Shown in pieces: positions 1-12,164 of a stretch of 64,000 bases of DNA. Positions within the stretch are counted from its first letter, which is position 1. Each line of letters begins with the position of its first letter. This stretch comes from Carex sylvatica (lineage: Eukaryota; Streptophyta; Magnoliopsida; Poales; Cyperaceae). The translations under genes and the position numbers were made by a program. Under the pieces are notes generated by a model that was not told where the DNA came from, made no database searches, and worked only from the letters and a program-made list of their open reading frames with translations. The DNA lies in assembly GCA_964058845.1 (NCBI GenBank), contig CAXKVR010000526.1:1-64000 (forward strand), in the 5' to 3' direction.

Positions 1-725
1 TGATAGCCACATAAACTATTTTGTTTTTGTTGCTCAAATCCCAACTTAGTAATTTTGATGCATAAACATTCAAACACAAGCCAAAGGCAATTTTATCAAA
101 AGATCATCATAAAGTAGATTCTAGTTTTGGAATTATTTTTCACTCATTTGTGTTGCTGGTACAATAAAATACCGTTCATAGCATTGCATTCAAATCACCC
201 TTACAGTCCTGAATCCTGATACTCAAAACAATGTCACCTTGTTGGCAACAATATTTTCATTAAAGAATAGTACAAATGTCAGCCTTTTCAAAAAATAATA
301 ACACTAACAATAATAATACACATAATTGGAAAATTTTCTGATAAATAAACAAAATTCAATATAAATAAAAATCAGCTACCTGTCAGAGGATCACCAATGT
401 TACAAATTATCCTCAACCAATTTCTTTTGATATGGAATACTACGAAGCTACCAATCAGCTTGGTCTAAATCAACTGCATTGGCGCTGCCCCCACAACTTA
501 AAAGCGAAACACCATTTGCTCTTTGCAACTATAATTTCCATTAGGATGAGCCTCCATAGAACAATACTAACGCCATAAATAAACTAAACAATGGTTCCAT
601 GGGACGTGCATCAAAAACAATCTAATCTATTGGTCCCAGGGAATTTTTCTATTTAGGTGCCAAACCCCTTCACCTATACCTGTCAACTTTCAAATGGAGG
701 GAAAAGAAATACACCCAAAACCTAT
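1..725. other. 3' flank of the GAUT gene, no gene seen
   Basis: AT-rich sequence without a supported coding region. The part next to 725 probably includes the 3' UTR of the minus-strand galacturonosyltransferase gene, but no poly(A) site can be fixed. A short open frame at 657-947 is the antisense shadow of that gene's last codons. Confidence 0.5.
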
Positions 726-3079
726 TTAATGCACCAAGCACTGTTGCAACAGTGGGTGAGAGTAGTCAACATACTTGTCCCACATACCCTTGTACTTCTC
801 CATTCCAATCTTAAGCCATGGTTTCAAATTCCCATTGTAATGCAACACTGCTCCTTCCTTAATTGCCCTTGGGTCCACATTCGTGTAACCCAGACCCAAC
901 ACGTGCCACTTGGGATCCAAGGATTGGACCAGACCGTAAAAGGCTAGCAAACCAGGAGGCAATGAGCCAAGTTTCCAGAGTGTGTGATCAGAATTTCTCT
1001 CTTGCCAATAATGGTATATACCTGTCACATTCTTTTTTCTCCACTCCCTAAGATCCAACACATTCATGCCAAATGCCCAGCCACATGCATCGGGGTCAAA
1101 ATGTGCCCGAATCAAGGGGTGGGAATAGTTCAGATACTTATGGAATCGGTGAAACGTCTCCATACAAGTCTCAACTGCTCCCATCACGTTTCCATTTAGT
1201 TCAATTGTAAATAAATCAGAAAGGTCTCTCTGGACCACCACATCATCGTCCAAGAATACCACCTTTTCCAAATCAGGGTAGATTTCAGGGATGTAAAATC
1301 GCAGATGATTAAGCATAGACAGGTACTTGGGATTTCTGAATTTGATAGGTGTCGCACCTTGTCCATTTGCAGAGAAGTAGAAGCTCTGTGTCTCGGCATC
1401 CTGCAACTGCTTTAGGACAGGTACATAAGATGCATTCAACCAGTTTAAATCCTCCACCTTCTGGACCTCCACAGTGGCACCTTCGTAATTATTCATAGCA
1501 AACCAAGCTTTCATAGGCAGATAGTTCACCTCGTCAGTGACCAAATGAAACACAATCCTTTCAGGATTTATTGAATTTTTAGTTGTGGAATTGACCACAA
1601 CTGATACTGCCAATATGTTATCTGAAAAAACACAGAAATGGTAAAGACTATTATCTCTTAGTTTGTTTGACAAATGCTGCCCCTCTGTCAGAAACTTTTT
1701 ACTCAGTGCAGGGTTTTTGAACCACTGCATGGTTAGCCTCACACCAAGACAGTACAGCCCTTTCGGGAGGGTTTCTGCAGCAATCTGGCCGAATTTGGTG
1801 CTTTTATCGGCTTCAGATTTTGATTTCTCCTCAAGTGACTGTATTTGCCCTTTTAGTTTCATGATTATGGAAGCAGTGTCGTAATGTAACTGCTGTGCTT
1901 GGAACAAAAGGAGGGCCATGTCACGTATGGCCTGCTCTGATCGGTCTGTTCTGACGTGGGAGGCATCGGTTGCAAGGAGAGACAGGAAAGACTGAGACCG
2001 GCGGATCTGAGCAGTGAGGTTAGCAGCAAATTGGAGGTTGTTGCTCTCTTTGGCAAGGGCAACAAAGGCCTTGGCCAGAGAGATCTGCTCCACCAGCTGC
2101 CGGGTGAAAGAATATGGGCTCAGCATCTCGTCTGTTATGTTTAGACCTTCTATCAGACTTGTAAAAGTTGAGCTCTGCTTACATTTAATCATGCATGAAA
2201 AGAATTAGAATTAAAGCAACAAGTTTTGGATAATCATGTACACGAGGAATTTAGATTAGCTCAGAAATTAAGGTGTTGTAGAAAAATATGACAAACGCTT
2301 TTTTTGTAGAAGATTGACTTGGGCATATTACTAACAAGCTTATAAGGATGTTCTTATGGAAGCTAATTAAAAGATGTTACTTGATGCATAGCCAAGCAAA
2401 GTTTTCATATAATATAGAAAATTCATCAGCAGTCCAGTACCAATATTTTTACATGCATTGAATAGAACACCAACAGCATACACTGGAAAACTACTGCTCC
2501 CAGAATAAGTAGTTAACTTCTGACTCAATTTAAAAGGATCTCAAATTACTACCGACAATCGTGCCTCGTTAATCAACTAAAAGTTAGCTGATATAATAAT
2601 ATATTTGTGTTCTTCAAGTATAAAAAGACGATATGCATGAACATGATTGTGGTGCTTTAATAAGCTGCCTACATAACTGTAAGCCTAACTTAATTGTGCG
2701 CTGCAAATTATACTTAAGCGACTTGACCTAATTCTATTCCAAGCTCAGAAAGTCTAAAATAATTACTTGCGAAGATAATACAAACTTGTAACGACATGCC
2801 TATTCTAATAATTCGTCTCAGAGGGAAATTAATGACAATCCTAAGCATGTTTAAAGATAACAAATGCGAAAATGTTTCATAGAAGAGTGTGGGCGTAGGG
2901 AGTAGTAAGACCTGATTTAGAGACGGGTCGGATCGGGGTTGCCGGTGATCGCGGCTGAGAAGAATAATAAGCATAAGAAACCCGAATCCAACAACGATGA
3001 TCCATGACCAAAGAGAGTGGGGGAAGGAGGACCAGCGCCGCCTTGACGGTCGCCTGAGATCCAACGGCCTTCTTCTCAT
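726..3079 (-). CDS. GAUT10: Galacturonosyltransferase, GAUT10/11-type (GT8), two exons
   Basis: Golgi glycosyltransferase that adds galacturonic acid from UDP-GalA to pectin (homogalacturonan) in the GAUT family. I read exon 1 as 3079-2912 (56 codons, donor GT at 2911-2910) and exon 2 as 2174-726, with a 737-bp intron and phase 0 junction, giving 538 aa, the normal size for GAUT10/11. Exon 1 begins MRRRPLDLRR and has a basic N-terminus then a signal anchor (about residues 23-41), typical of a type II Golgi protein. Exon 2 carries the GT8 domain: the metal-binding Asp triplet in FLDDDVVV (bases 1242-1250, about residues 365-367), FDPDACGWAFGMN, and the C-terminal HYNGNLKPWL motif. An in-frame ATG 27 bp upstream (3106) is possible, but MRRR matches the family start. 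The subfamily symbol is from memory; the acceptor could also lie at 2177. No disabling change is visible, so this is the one apparently functional host gene. Confidence 0.9.
2175..2911 (-). other. Intron 1 of the GAUT gene
   Basis: AT-rich intron between the two GAUT exons. The donor side reads CAG|GTCTTAC on the minus strand and the acceptor side reads TGTAAGCAG|AGC. The start of exon 2 (EGLNITDEML) is a conserved part of the family. No nested gene or repeat seen. Confidence 0.75.
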
Positions 3080-4600
3080 CCGGACCTCCTTTTCTCTCCT
3101 AGTCACAAGACCCGAATCCGATCTGATCCGATCGGAGCATGTGACAGCCGACTCCCGGATTGGATCAGATCTCAGGATACAGGTGATAGCTCCACCAATG
3201 GCTTATAATTCGTCCGAGTGCTATACTATAACATTAAATCTCGCCTCGAATGCCAGAGAGAGAGATGGAGACAGAGATTGACTACGTTATGGCGGAGCTA
3301 AACTATGATTGTTCCATCTCCTACAGTGTTACTTGGTTTATGCAAGTACTAAACATAGATTATAATTTTATAACAGCGTTCGTTATTTTTTATGGCGCGT
3401 TTTCAGTTGATTCCGGCCTAACCATTAACAGGAGGACAATTTTATTTTCATTTTTCTTCTTAAAAATACATAATTGCTCATTTCATTTTGATAAAAAAAA
3501 TATAATCCCTCGATTTAGCACAAATTCTCAAAAGCTGAATGATGGTATGGGTATCATATGTATTTCTTAGATGTCTAGAAAGGATACATTTACATAGCCA
3601 CACTGTAAAATCGTCAAAGCAGCAGCCAGGAAAGTATGTTAATTTGGTACACTAGTGTCAACTATCAGGTATTTTCGTGATGTGATGTAGGGGTAGCAAC
3701 GAGCTGATTCGTCACAAGCTAGGTTTAGTTTGAACTCATCACGAGTTGATTCGTTCGAATCACAAGTTAGGTTTATGCTGAAAGTACCACTTCAGCATAA
3801 TTAACAAAAAAAAATGACGGAATCATAACGGAAAGGTCATATTGAACCAATTTTTAATAATTAATGGGGGCTAATTTAGATAAAAAGAGTTCAGGAGCTA
3901 ATTTAATCAAATGCAATAGTTAAAGGGTTAAAAACATTTAAAAATAAACAAATCAAGAATTTTGAATTCTAGGATATGCAATTTTTGAAAATAAAAACTA
4001 ATTTGCGTGCTACATATCATATTTTTAATTAAACTCAAAAAAAAATAATGGCTAATCCACTAAGTAAAATAAATTAGTTTTATAAGTTTATTACATGTTG
4101 ATTCTTTATGAACTTACAGTCAATAATTAATAAGCAACTGTGTATGTTTTTTCTTCTCATAAATTAATTACAAGTCGCACCAAATAATAATAAAAAAGAG
4201 CATGTAGTTATTCCTCTCTGACAATCTTTCATTCTGTCTCTCAAAGTATTAACTACGTGAGAGACTACTAATTATCTAGAGGGATAACTAATTACTTAGG
4301 AGACCGTCTAATATTTAAAAAAAATTACAACTAGTGCGCTCAAATATAATACCCATGCGTATAAGTATTAATATATAATATACAAAGTATTCATACCTAG
4401 TATATTAAGTATTTCGAAAACATACTAGACATATCAGCTTTCTTTTATCTCTCTCATCACACACCTATTTTTTAGAGATGGATTCTTTTTCACCATTCAA
4501 TCTCTCTAATATTTTTGACGATTTGTGAGGCGAATCTAAATCCACGAACGTCTTCTATGTAATTTTATCTTTCAAATGAGATCCATGATGACATGCTTTT
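3080..4600. other. GAUT 5' leader/promoter side, then AT-rich intergenic
   Basis: Upstream of the start codon the minus strand is pyrimidine-rich (CTCTCTCTC around 3255-3265), as in many plant 5' leaders. Beyond about 3300 the sequence is AT-rich without coding signal; the frame at 3250-3570 has no recognisable domain. Around 3700-3775 a short GAGYTGATTCGT/CACAAGYTAGGTTTA motif is repeated twice. No clear TATA box could be assigned. Confidence 0.4.
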
Positions 4601-4609
4601 GGATTATCT

Positions 4610-5520
4610 GTCGCGAAAATATTCATATCTTGTCGTTGTGTAAGTATTCATATCTCGTCCAGCAAGTATTAATACAAGTGTAAATGGTCATGTGTCAAAT
4701 GTTTGTATCTAACAAATTCTATCAAAATTTTAATTTTTTTTTCATATAACACTTGATGACTTTTGAAAGTATTAACATCAAGTACTGTAAGTATTTATAT
4801 CTCGCCACACAAGTATAAATAGTTCATATGTTAAGTGTTTGTACTTGATAGATTATATGATTTTTTTTTTGTTTTTTCATATGACACTAGATGATGTCTG
4901 AAAGTATTGATATTTCTTCATGCAAATGTAAATAGTTCATGTATCAAGTGTTTGTATCTAACATATTATATTAATATTATTTTTCTTATGGCATTGGATG
5001 ACGTTTGAAAGTATTAATATTAAGTATTGTAAGTATTCATACATTGTCATACAAGTGTGAATAGTTCATGTATAAAGTTTTTTTATCTAACATATTATAT
5101 TTCCTCTCATGACATTGGGTGACGTTTGAAAATTAATAATATCAAGTATTGCAAATATTCATTCCTCATCATGCAAATGTAAATAATTCATATGTCAAGT
5201 GTTTGTACCTAGCATATTCTATGAACTTTTTTTGGAGGTCAAGCCACCCAATACATTTCAAATCCCTATGTATTAATACAGATGATTTTTCCACTTTGCT
5301 GGTTTCGAACTAATAACCTCTCACATAGAAATCATGTGCCTTTGCCACTAGACCAAATGCAAGTTCTTGATGTCTGAAAATATAAATATCAAATATTACA
5401 AGTATTTATACCTTGTCAAGCAAATATAAATAGTTAATGTGTCAAGTATTTGTACGTAAGTTTATATATTTTTTTTTCCATATAACATTAGATGATATTG
5501 AAAGTATTTCTTTCATTTCA
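4610..5520. repeat. Degenerate tandem repeat, about 100-130 bp unit
   Basis: Five to seven diverged units follow each other. Each carries in order GAAAGTATTAATATCAAGTA, GTAAGTATTCATA, CAAGTGTAAATAGTTCATG, TCAAGTGTTTGTATCTAAC, a T-rich tract and CATATGACAYTRGATGA. Unit length varies with the T-tracts. One unit is split by a SINE-like insertion (5232-5362), and a further unit lies detached at about 6690-6850. No coding content. Confidence 0.7.
5232..5362 (-). mobile_element. tRNA-derived SINE-like insertion, copy A
   Basis: On the minus strand the element reads TTTGGTCTAGTGGCAAAGGC (box A-like) and then TTAGTTCGAAACC (box B-like), ending GGTGGCTTGACCTCC. It interrupts a unit of the surrounding tandem repeat. 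The same order of motifs recurs on + at 6515-6665, so two members of one SINE family are present in opposite orientations. End points are approximate and no clean target duplication was found. Confidence 0.6.
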
Positions 5521-6514
5521 ATTTCAACAAGATGATACGTGTTCAAGTGACACTATTTACATTCATACTTGTTTTATTCACTAATTAAATATACTTTTAC
5601 AATATCCTACATGCATTCTATATAGAGCAAGATAAAAAATTGAACACACACATCTCATACAACATGTCCAAGTGCTGGATATAAGTGTCATTAATTATGT
5701 CTAATGATTAATAATTTTGTTAAGATCAATTATTAACAATATAATATATTACATGTCCCGTCTCCGTTTTCATTTTGAGTGTGCACCATCGAGCACACTC
5801 GTGAGGACGCCACGCTTGAAATTGCCGCTGCTAGGGCATAATGGGAAATTTGAACAATATATGAGCAGTCTATTAAAAAATAAACTAAACTATGAATTAA
5901 AACAAAAAAACAGTAACGAATCATGCTTATGTTTATATAATAATTCTTTGTATCACTGCAAGTATTAGAGTGGTAAAAAGTAGAGCTGCAATACCATATC
6001 AAATATTCATATCAAGCAAATCAATTATTTATACCTAATAAATAAGTATTTACACAACAGTTTATGCCTTATAAGTTATAACTACCATATGCATACCATA
6101 TTACGTATTTATATCAATAAATCAAGTATTAATATTGCATAAATCAAGCATATACATCTAATACAACAAAAAATACAGTTTATCTTATGCCTATCATATC
6201 AGGTATTTGTATCAAAACTATCGAGTATTCACACTGATTTCGCATGTACTATTAACACACTAATGTAGCCTCATCAATTCAGATTTTAGATCACATTCGA
6301 TAAGTACTAGAAGTACAAGTAGAAACCATGACCGATACTGGTAAACAACAAAAGTGCATAGTTATTTGCTTAAAATTTTACTAAAAGACAAGTTCTGCTA
6401 AAGGATGTCTTGTCTAATTCAAGTTGTTTGCTTAAAATATCTCAAACTCCAAATATGAAATATAATGCTCGTCTGAAATCTAACAGATTTTATCAAATTT
6501 TAATATTTTTTGAG
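5521..6514. other. AT-rich intergenic, no gene
   Basis: No coding signal. Scattered words like those of the neighbouring repeat (CAAGTATTNATA, ATATCAAG) continue to about 6250, so this may be a more decayed part of the same field. The open frames near 5717-6002 on both strands have no recognisable domain. Confidence 0.4.
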
Positions 6515-6665
6515 AACTAGCTTTTGATCTAGTGATAAAGCCACATGGTATCTATGTAAGAGATAATGGATTTGAAACTCGGATGGAGGAAATCATTTGT
6601 TATAATAACAAATGTATTAAATAGTTGGATAGCTTGATCTCCAACCTTTACTCAAAATAAAATAT
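6515..6665 (+). mobile_element. tRNA-derived SINE-like insertion, copy B
   Basis: Same family as the copy at 5232-5362: TTTGATCTAGTGATAAAGCC (box A-like), GGATTTGAAACTC (box B-like), and the tail motif GATAGCTTGATCTCCAACC. It is followed by an A/T-rich tail (AAAATATATATA). Boundaries are approximate. Confidence 0.6.
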
Positions 6666-6689
6666 ATATATATTTTTTTTTCCATATGA

Positions 6690-6850
6690 TACTGAATGAC
6701 ATATGAAAGTATTAGTATCAATATTGTAATTATTCATGATTCGGCATGTAAGTATAAATAAATTATGTATCAAGTATTCATACTTAATCAATTATATATA
6801 TATATATATATATTTTACATATAACGCTAATTTTCGTTGGCTGCAAGTAT
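6690..6850. repeat. Detached unit of the degenerate repeat with (TA)n
   Basis: Contains the same block order as 4610-5520 (CATATGATACTGAATGACAT, GAAAGTATTAGTATCA, AAGTATAAATAAATTATG). A pure TA microsatellite of about 28 bp lies at about 6785-6812. Confidence 0.55.
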
Positions 6851-7629
6851 TGATATCAACGCTTGGACGTATTTATATCTGAATTAATTTAATTATGTGA
6901 AAAAGCTAACTTTCTCAGATTTCTAAATTTTTAAAATAGTCAGTTTTTTCATATAATTAAAAACTTGAATCTTTAAATCAAAGCATCTCCGAAATTAAAT
7001 CTCTAAATCTATAAGTCTCTAAAAAAATGAAGCTCCGAAATCTCTAATTTTTTGTTCTTATACGAAATCCTCGTTTGTAGCAGACGATCATGTCCGATGG
7101 GAATTGATTTAAATCCAAATAGCAAACGGAAGTTAATTCGAAGATATATTCCCTTTAAATCTTAAAAATGGAGAACCCAAAAGTAAACAAATTTATTAAA
7201 TTAAAAAGAAACGATACAGGATAACAAATAGTTCATTCGGGATTCAATTGAAACTAAATCACATGATTTTCTAATTCGAGATCCATAAATCTTACCAAGA
7301 GATTATAGATAACACGGATTTCACAAATCAAATAGAGGAGAAACCTGAAAGGGAAAATAAGGAGCAAGTGGAGAGAGACGATAAGCTGGTCCTGTGATTA
7401 CTAATTAAAGTTATCTTCTTTAATTGAATTGCTGGAAGTACCAGATTGAAGATTTGAAACAAAGATTGTGATTTGGTGCAGAGTAGAGAGAGCCAATCAC
7501 TTAGGAGGAAGGTTATGTTTTTTCCATGGAGCGAGAAAGGAAGTACTGGATTAGCGAGAGAAATTATGATGTGAGCGTTTTGTGAGAGAGTCGATTTTCT
7601 TTCAAAATTACTAGGATTTTTGACAGTTT
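6851..7629. other. AT-rich intergenic, no gene
   Basis: No coding region, RNA gene or element end was recognised. Confidence 0.4.
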
Positions 7630-7788
7630 GATAGTTAACTGAGTTATGGAGAAAGGAGAGGTAGTATAATTGGTTAGGAAATTGTCATAGAGTTATTGTA
7701 TTCAAAGTTCGAGAGTTTGATTTCTTCTCACGAATCTTGATAGCTACTAACAAGTTTTCAAAAATAGATAGTTTACTGAGTTATGAGA
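7630..7788 (+). mobile_element. SINE-like insertion with 22-23 bp target duplication, copy C
   Basis: A 114-bp insert (7653-7766) lies between near-identical direct repeats: GATAGTTAACTGAGTTATGG followed by AGA (7630-7652), and GATAGTTTACTGAGTTATGA followed by GA (7767-7788). The insert has a box A-like GTATAATTGGTTAGGAAATT and a box B-like AAGTTCGAGAGTTTGATT, as in tRNA-derived SINEs. The long flanking repeat fits target-primed reverse transcription. It is not obviously the same family as copies A and B. Confidence 0.65.
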
Positions 7789-8434
7789 GATTTGGAGATG
7801 AATGGAAGATATATAGGAGGCGGGAGAAAAAAATAATTACCCAAAATGACTTTTCTTGATAAGCATCAAATACAAATGGACCAATTATTTGCCAAAATCA
7901 TACAAATATCACTATTAATAGCGGGCAACACACTCTGTCTTTTCATTTGTCCAGCTAGAATAAACCGACTGAAAAAAAGGCAACATAAAATTGACATATT
8001 TTTTCTTGGGCTATCCAATATGTATCTCTCGACGTGAATGAGTTTTGGAGTTTGATCCATGTTTGTTTCAGTTTTATTACTGGACATTACCATTAAGTTC
8101 GTGATCAATTAATAAAATAGAGCAATTATCTTTGTAAAAAGATGAACAACTGGGTACGTTGGCTACAATGGAGGAGTGCTGAAGGGAGATTAAAAACGCT
8201 AAACACGAAATAGCAGACACCATAGTTTGCTTTGACTAGAATCAATTGATAAAAAAACGCTTGTTATAAGCAATCAATATGAAAAAAAAAACTTCGGAAT
8301 TTAATATGTTAAGAACACAATAAAAATATAATTACAGTAAAGAAAGCATGGCTAATGTTGGAATCATTATATTCACAAAGATGTAAAACAAAATCACCTT
8401 AAACTAAAAGTAAAGCTCACAGAACAGATATACC
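7789..8434. other. AT-rich intergenic, no gene
   Basis: Small overlapping open frames on both strands (7846-8108) lack any recognisable domain and are likely chance. Nothing else supported. Confidence 0.4.
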
Positions 8435-8987
8435 CACTACTACAAAAAATATTTTTGCCATCGTTTTTTTATCATCAGATGTGCTTCAGCACATATGGTG
8501 TATGTCAAGAATGACAGCATTGTAATTATTTGAACTTTTTACCAACTGTTGGGTCTAACTAACCGATGGCATTGATAGCCCCCCTCCTTTGTCATCGGTT
8601 CATTTTTTATTCAACAGTTGGTAAAAACATACACTACACCATCAGTTGAGATAATTAACCGATGGTGTTGATGGATCCATCTTTGCCAACTGTTAGTTAT
8701 ATGAGAAGTTGACGTTAGCTAGATCAATATACCAACTCTTTATTATATTGAACAGATAGTGATCTAAATATTTTGTTTCACTTTAATATTATTTTGACTA
8801 AATAAAAGAAAACAAGAAGTGTTGGTGTAAAAATATATCTTCTGTCTTCGCAGCGAAACTTTTTGTCAAAATATTTCCCTCTTCGATCCCTAAGTCTTTC
8901 ATTCTATCTCTACCGCCTTCCCTTTTCTCTAACCCTAAACTAATCTCGTCTCTGTGCGCAGCGAAGCGACCAACACTACAGATGCGC
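8435..8987 (+). mobile_element. CACTA (En/Spm-type) terminus and leader
   Basis: CACTACTACAAAAAA at 8435 matches the terminal consensus of plant CACTA transposons. The next 300 bp hold subterminal motifs in both orientations: AACCGATGG with TTGATRG (8560s, 8660s) and ACCAACTGTTG / CAACAGTTGGT (8540s, 8612s). Beyond about 8870 the sequence becomes C-rich and leader-like, and would continue, without the gypsy insertion, into 14641. No transposase is present and the opposite CACTA end was not found, so the element is non-autonomous or broken. Confidence 0.6.
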
Positions 8988-9474
8988 TGCAGCGAGAATG
9001 AATCTCAGCAGCAGGTGGTGATCGAAAGGAATCGAATCACACAAAGACAGAAGTGGAATGGGGAAAATTGAGAATACGAAAGAATGGAACTTGGAATAAA
9101 ATAAGGTAAAATTGGCTCTTTTGATAATGTTTTTCATACCATCTGTTACACATATACAAGCCTCTTATATAGGCGATGAATTCTCAAAAGAAACGAATAC
9201 AAAAGATTTACTAAATTGCCCAAATGAATCTACGTTTAGCAACTCAGCAGCCACGTAAGCTAATTCTGTTGAGTTATTACAATGATCAGTTCCCACTAGT
9301 TGGTCTGGCCTCCAGTTCTTCTCCATTCCTGACAACTCGGGACCCCTTACTCAGTTGCAGTGGCCTCCCCTTTTAATTTCTGCTGCCCTTTTCTATTGAC
9401 CGTCATGCCCTCAACTCTTCCTCCTCTTTGTTCTTCTCCAACGGTTGCCCCTAAATCCATATCATCTTGCTGCA
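8988..9474 (-). repeat. 3' LTR of the gypsy element
   Basis: Starts TGCAGCGAG and ends CTTGCTGCA (TG...CA), 487 bp, matching 14149-14635 at all but 13 positions. On the minus strand it is the downstream LTR and contains the last codons and stop (TAA at 9347-9349) of the polyprotein. Confidence 0.93.
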
Positions 9475-9488
9475 CTCCTCCCCTCTTA
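9475..9488 (-). other. Polypurine tract of the gypsy element
   Basis: On the minus strand AAGAGGGGAGGAG directly precedes the 3' LTR. This is the primer site for plus-strand DNA synthesis. Confidence 0.85.
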
Positions 9489-10864
9489 AACAAATTCGTG
9501 TCCTCACGAATAAAATCTGGAAATTTTTTAGCGATATCTTCATTATACTCTCAGGTTGCATCATCACGAGATTGATTTTGCCATTTCACCAAAATCTGAG
9601 CTGTTGCCGCATTACCTCGCTTAACCATTCGCCTTGCTAAGATTGATTCTGGCATTGGGGTTGCAATCTTCTCTGGTCCCCTCACTAGAAACTTAGGAGA
9701 AGGTATCTGATTCTCTCCCAACCTTGCTTTTAATTGTGAAACATGAAATACTGGGTGAATGAGCGAATTAGGAGGGAGGTTCAGCCTATACGCAACATTA
9801 CCAATTCTTTGTAGCACTTCAAAAGGTCCATAGAATTTCGAATTGAGCTTCTGATTACCTCTCCTAGCCACCGTTATCTGACGGTATGGTTGCAATTTGA
9901 GATAAACCCAATTCCCCTTTTCGAATTTTCTCTCGCTTATGTGCTTGTCTTCCTGCCTTTTCATCCCCTCTTGTGCATTTACTAGATTTGCCTTTAACTG
10001 AACCAAAGCAGCTTGTCGATCTCGTAAAAACACATTCACTGATTCTACTTGGCTCCTTGGTGTGCTACCTAGGCCAAGCTGAGGAGGTAAGTACCCATAC
10101 AACGCCTCGAAGGGTGACTTCTTTATGGCACTGTGGTAATTTGAATTATACCACCACTCCGCTAAAGACAGGTACTTCATCCACTATTTTTGCTTATCAT
10201 ATGCCATAGCACGTAAGTAGTTTTCTAAACACTGGTTTACCTTCTCCGTTTGACCATCCGTCTATGGGTGGTATGCTGTGCTCATGTTGAGCTTAACCTC
10301 TAGAATTTCCATCAGCTCTTGCCAAAATCGGCTAGTAAAAATTGGATCTCTATCCGATATGATGTTGGAGGGAAGCCCATGCAACTTGTATACTTGGTCT
10401 ACAAAAGATTTTGCCACAATTGCTGCTGAAAATGGATGTGACAGTGTTGTAAAATGTGCATATTTGGTTAAACGGTCAACTACCACCATTATAACCTCAC
10501 ATCCTTTTGACTTAGGTAAACCCGTTATGAAGTCCATTCCCACACTACTCCAAGCCTCTTTAGGTATGGGAAAAGGTTGCAATAGCCCAGCAGGTGCAGA
10601 AAAATTAGATTTGTTCAACTGGCAATTATCACAAATTTTGATGAACTGGTGCACTGATTCCTTCAAATTAGGCTAGAAAAATTGCTTTTTAACTCTCTGG
10701 TAAGTTGCGGCAATACCTGAATGTCCTCCAATAGTAGAATCATGCAAAGCCTTTAGAATGAATTCTCCAGTGATTATGGTTTCCAACACATACCCTTCCT
10801 TTGTAGAACAACACCCCCTCATACTCAGAAAAATGATAAGTTGACTCAGTGCCATCATGTTCAC
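9475..10864 (-). pseudogene. Gypsy integrase and chromodomain-like C-terminus (broken)
   Basis: The H-H-C-C zinc region is readable (ALHDSTIGGHSG, then ICDNCQLNKS), followed by the integrase core with its acidic residues in GMDFITGLPKS, SDRDPIF and WQELMEIL, and LAEWWYNSNYH. The C-terminus ARRMVKRGN...ILVKWQNQS with a downstream WEY-type position resembles a chromodomain. The part is in a different frame from the RT/RNase H part (frameshift near 10.79-10.86 kb). It carries in-frame stops at 10673 (Trp expected), 10262 (Gln expected, in the YHPQTDG motif), 10184 (probably Gln) and 9551 (Trp expected). The frame beyond 9551 continues into the LTR. Confidence 0.85.
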
Positions 10865-11543
10865 TTAGCTTTTTCTTTAGGTCTTCAATCCACTCATCTT
10901 CAACATAGCTTTCTTTAACCTCTTGCACCCATTTCGGTATTAGTTCACTCACAGCTAACAATTCTCCTTCTTCATCATTCTTTTCTCCAAAAAATCCTTC
11001 TCTTCTAGATAACGCATCTGCCACTTTGTTTTCAATTCCCTTCTTATACTCTATTTTATACCTTAGCCCCAATAGCTTACTCAAGCCCTTGTGTTGCATA
11101 GGGGTATTCACTCTTTGTTCTAAAAGGTATTTTAGACTGATATGATCAGTTCTAATGATAAATTCACCTCCAAGCAAATAGTGCCTCCATTTTGAAACGG
11201 CTGTGAAGAGAGCAAGTAATTCCTTCTCGTAGGTTGAAAGAGCTATATTTCGCATTCCCAACTTCTTGCTTAGGAAGGCTATCGGTCTACTATTTTGCAT
11301 TAGGACTGCTCCTATGCCTAACTGACTGACATCCGTCTCAATTACAAAAGGTTGACTAAAATCAGGTAATTTCAACACTGGAGCCTCCACCATTGCTTGT
11401 TTCAGCTGAAGAAAGGCTTGTTGAGCATCAGGATTCCAATGGAAAGCATCCTTCTTGAGCAGTTCAGTAAGGGGTTTGGAAATAATGTCATAGTTTCTAA
11501 CAAACTTCCTATAGTAGCCGGTAAGGCCAAGGAAGCCCCTCAA
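10740..11543 (-). pseudogene. Gypsy RNase H region
   Basis: RGFLGLTGYYRKFV marks the RT connection, then the RNase H core FVIETDVSQLGIGAVL (family usual TDAS, here TDVS), LSTYEKELLAL and HYLLGGEFIIRTDH. The end NKVADALSRR leads to the tether before integrase. The frame ends at 10740 because of a frameshift; the continuation lies in the other frame from 10864. Confidence 0.88.
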
Positions 11544-11567
11544 ACTCTTGAGATTCTTGGGAATGGG

Positions 11568-12161
11568 CTAGTTAGTCATTGCCTCCACCTTGGTTGAATC
11601 AGTGGCAACACCTTCTCTGGATATGACATGTCCGAGGTATTGGATTTGATGTACACCAAATTCACACTTTGATTTCTTCACAAACAACTTGTGCTCTTCT
11701 AGGGTTTGTAGTGCCAGCTTGAGGTGTTCAACATGCGAATCCAAGTCCCTGCTATACACTAGAATATCATCAAAGAAAACTACAATAAATTTTCTGAGAA
11801 AAGGCTTGAAAATACTGTTCATGAGCTGCTGGAAGGTGGCTGGTGCATTTGTGAGGCCAAAGGGCATGACCCGAAACTCATAGAGTCCTTCATGAGTACT
11901 AAATGTTGTTTTCTGGACATCTTCTTCAGCCATCAGAATTTGGTGGTAACCCGAACGTAAATCCAACTTTGAAAAGTAGTGTGCCCCGTCCAATTCATCC
12001 AACAGATCCTCTATTATTGGAATATGAAATTTATTCTTCACTGTATCCTCATTCAACCGCCTATAATCGATACACATCCTCCATGACCCATCTTTCTTTT
12101 TCACTAACAGCACAGGAGAAGAATAAGGGCTGGTGCTATGTTGAATGAGAGAGTTTTGCAA
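11568..12161 (-). pseudogene. Gypsy reverse transcriptase region
   Basis: Contains the conserved RT blocks [47 protein letters not shown] and the catalytic FFDDILVYS (the Asp pair at 11766-11771), so the active site is present. It is cut from the upstream part by a stop at 12165 and from RNase H by TAG at 11568, where Trp is expected (MTNWP-type motif). Confidence 0.92.
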
Positions 12162-12164
12162 TAA

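Noticed and set aside
5232..7788. tRNA genes suggested by box A/box B motifs
   Set aside because: No cloverleaf or intact acceptor stem can be formed. Tails and target duplications fit SINEs.
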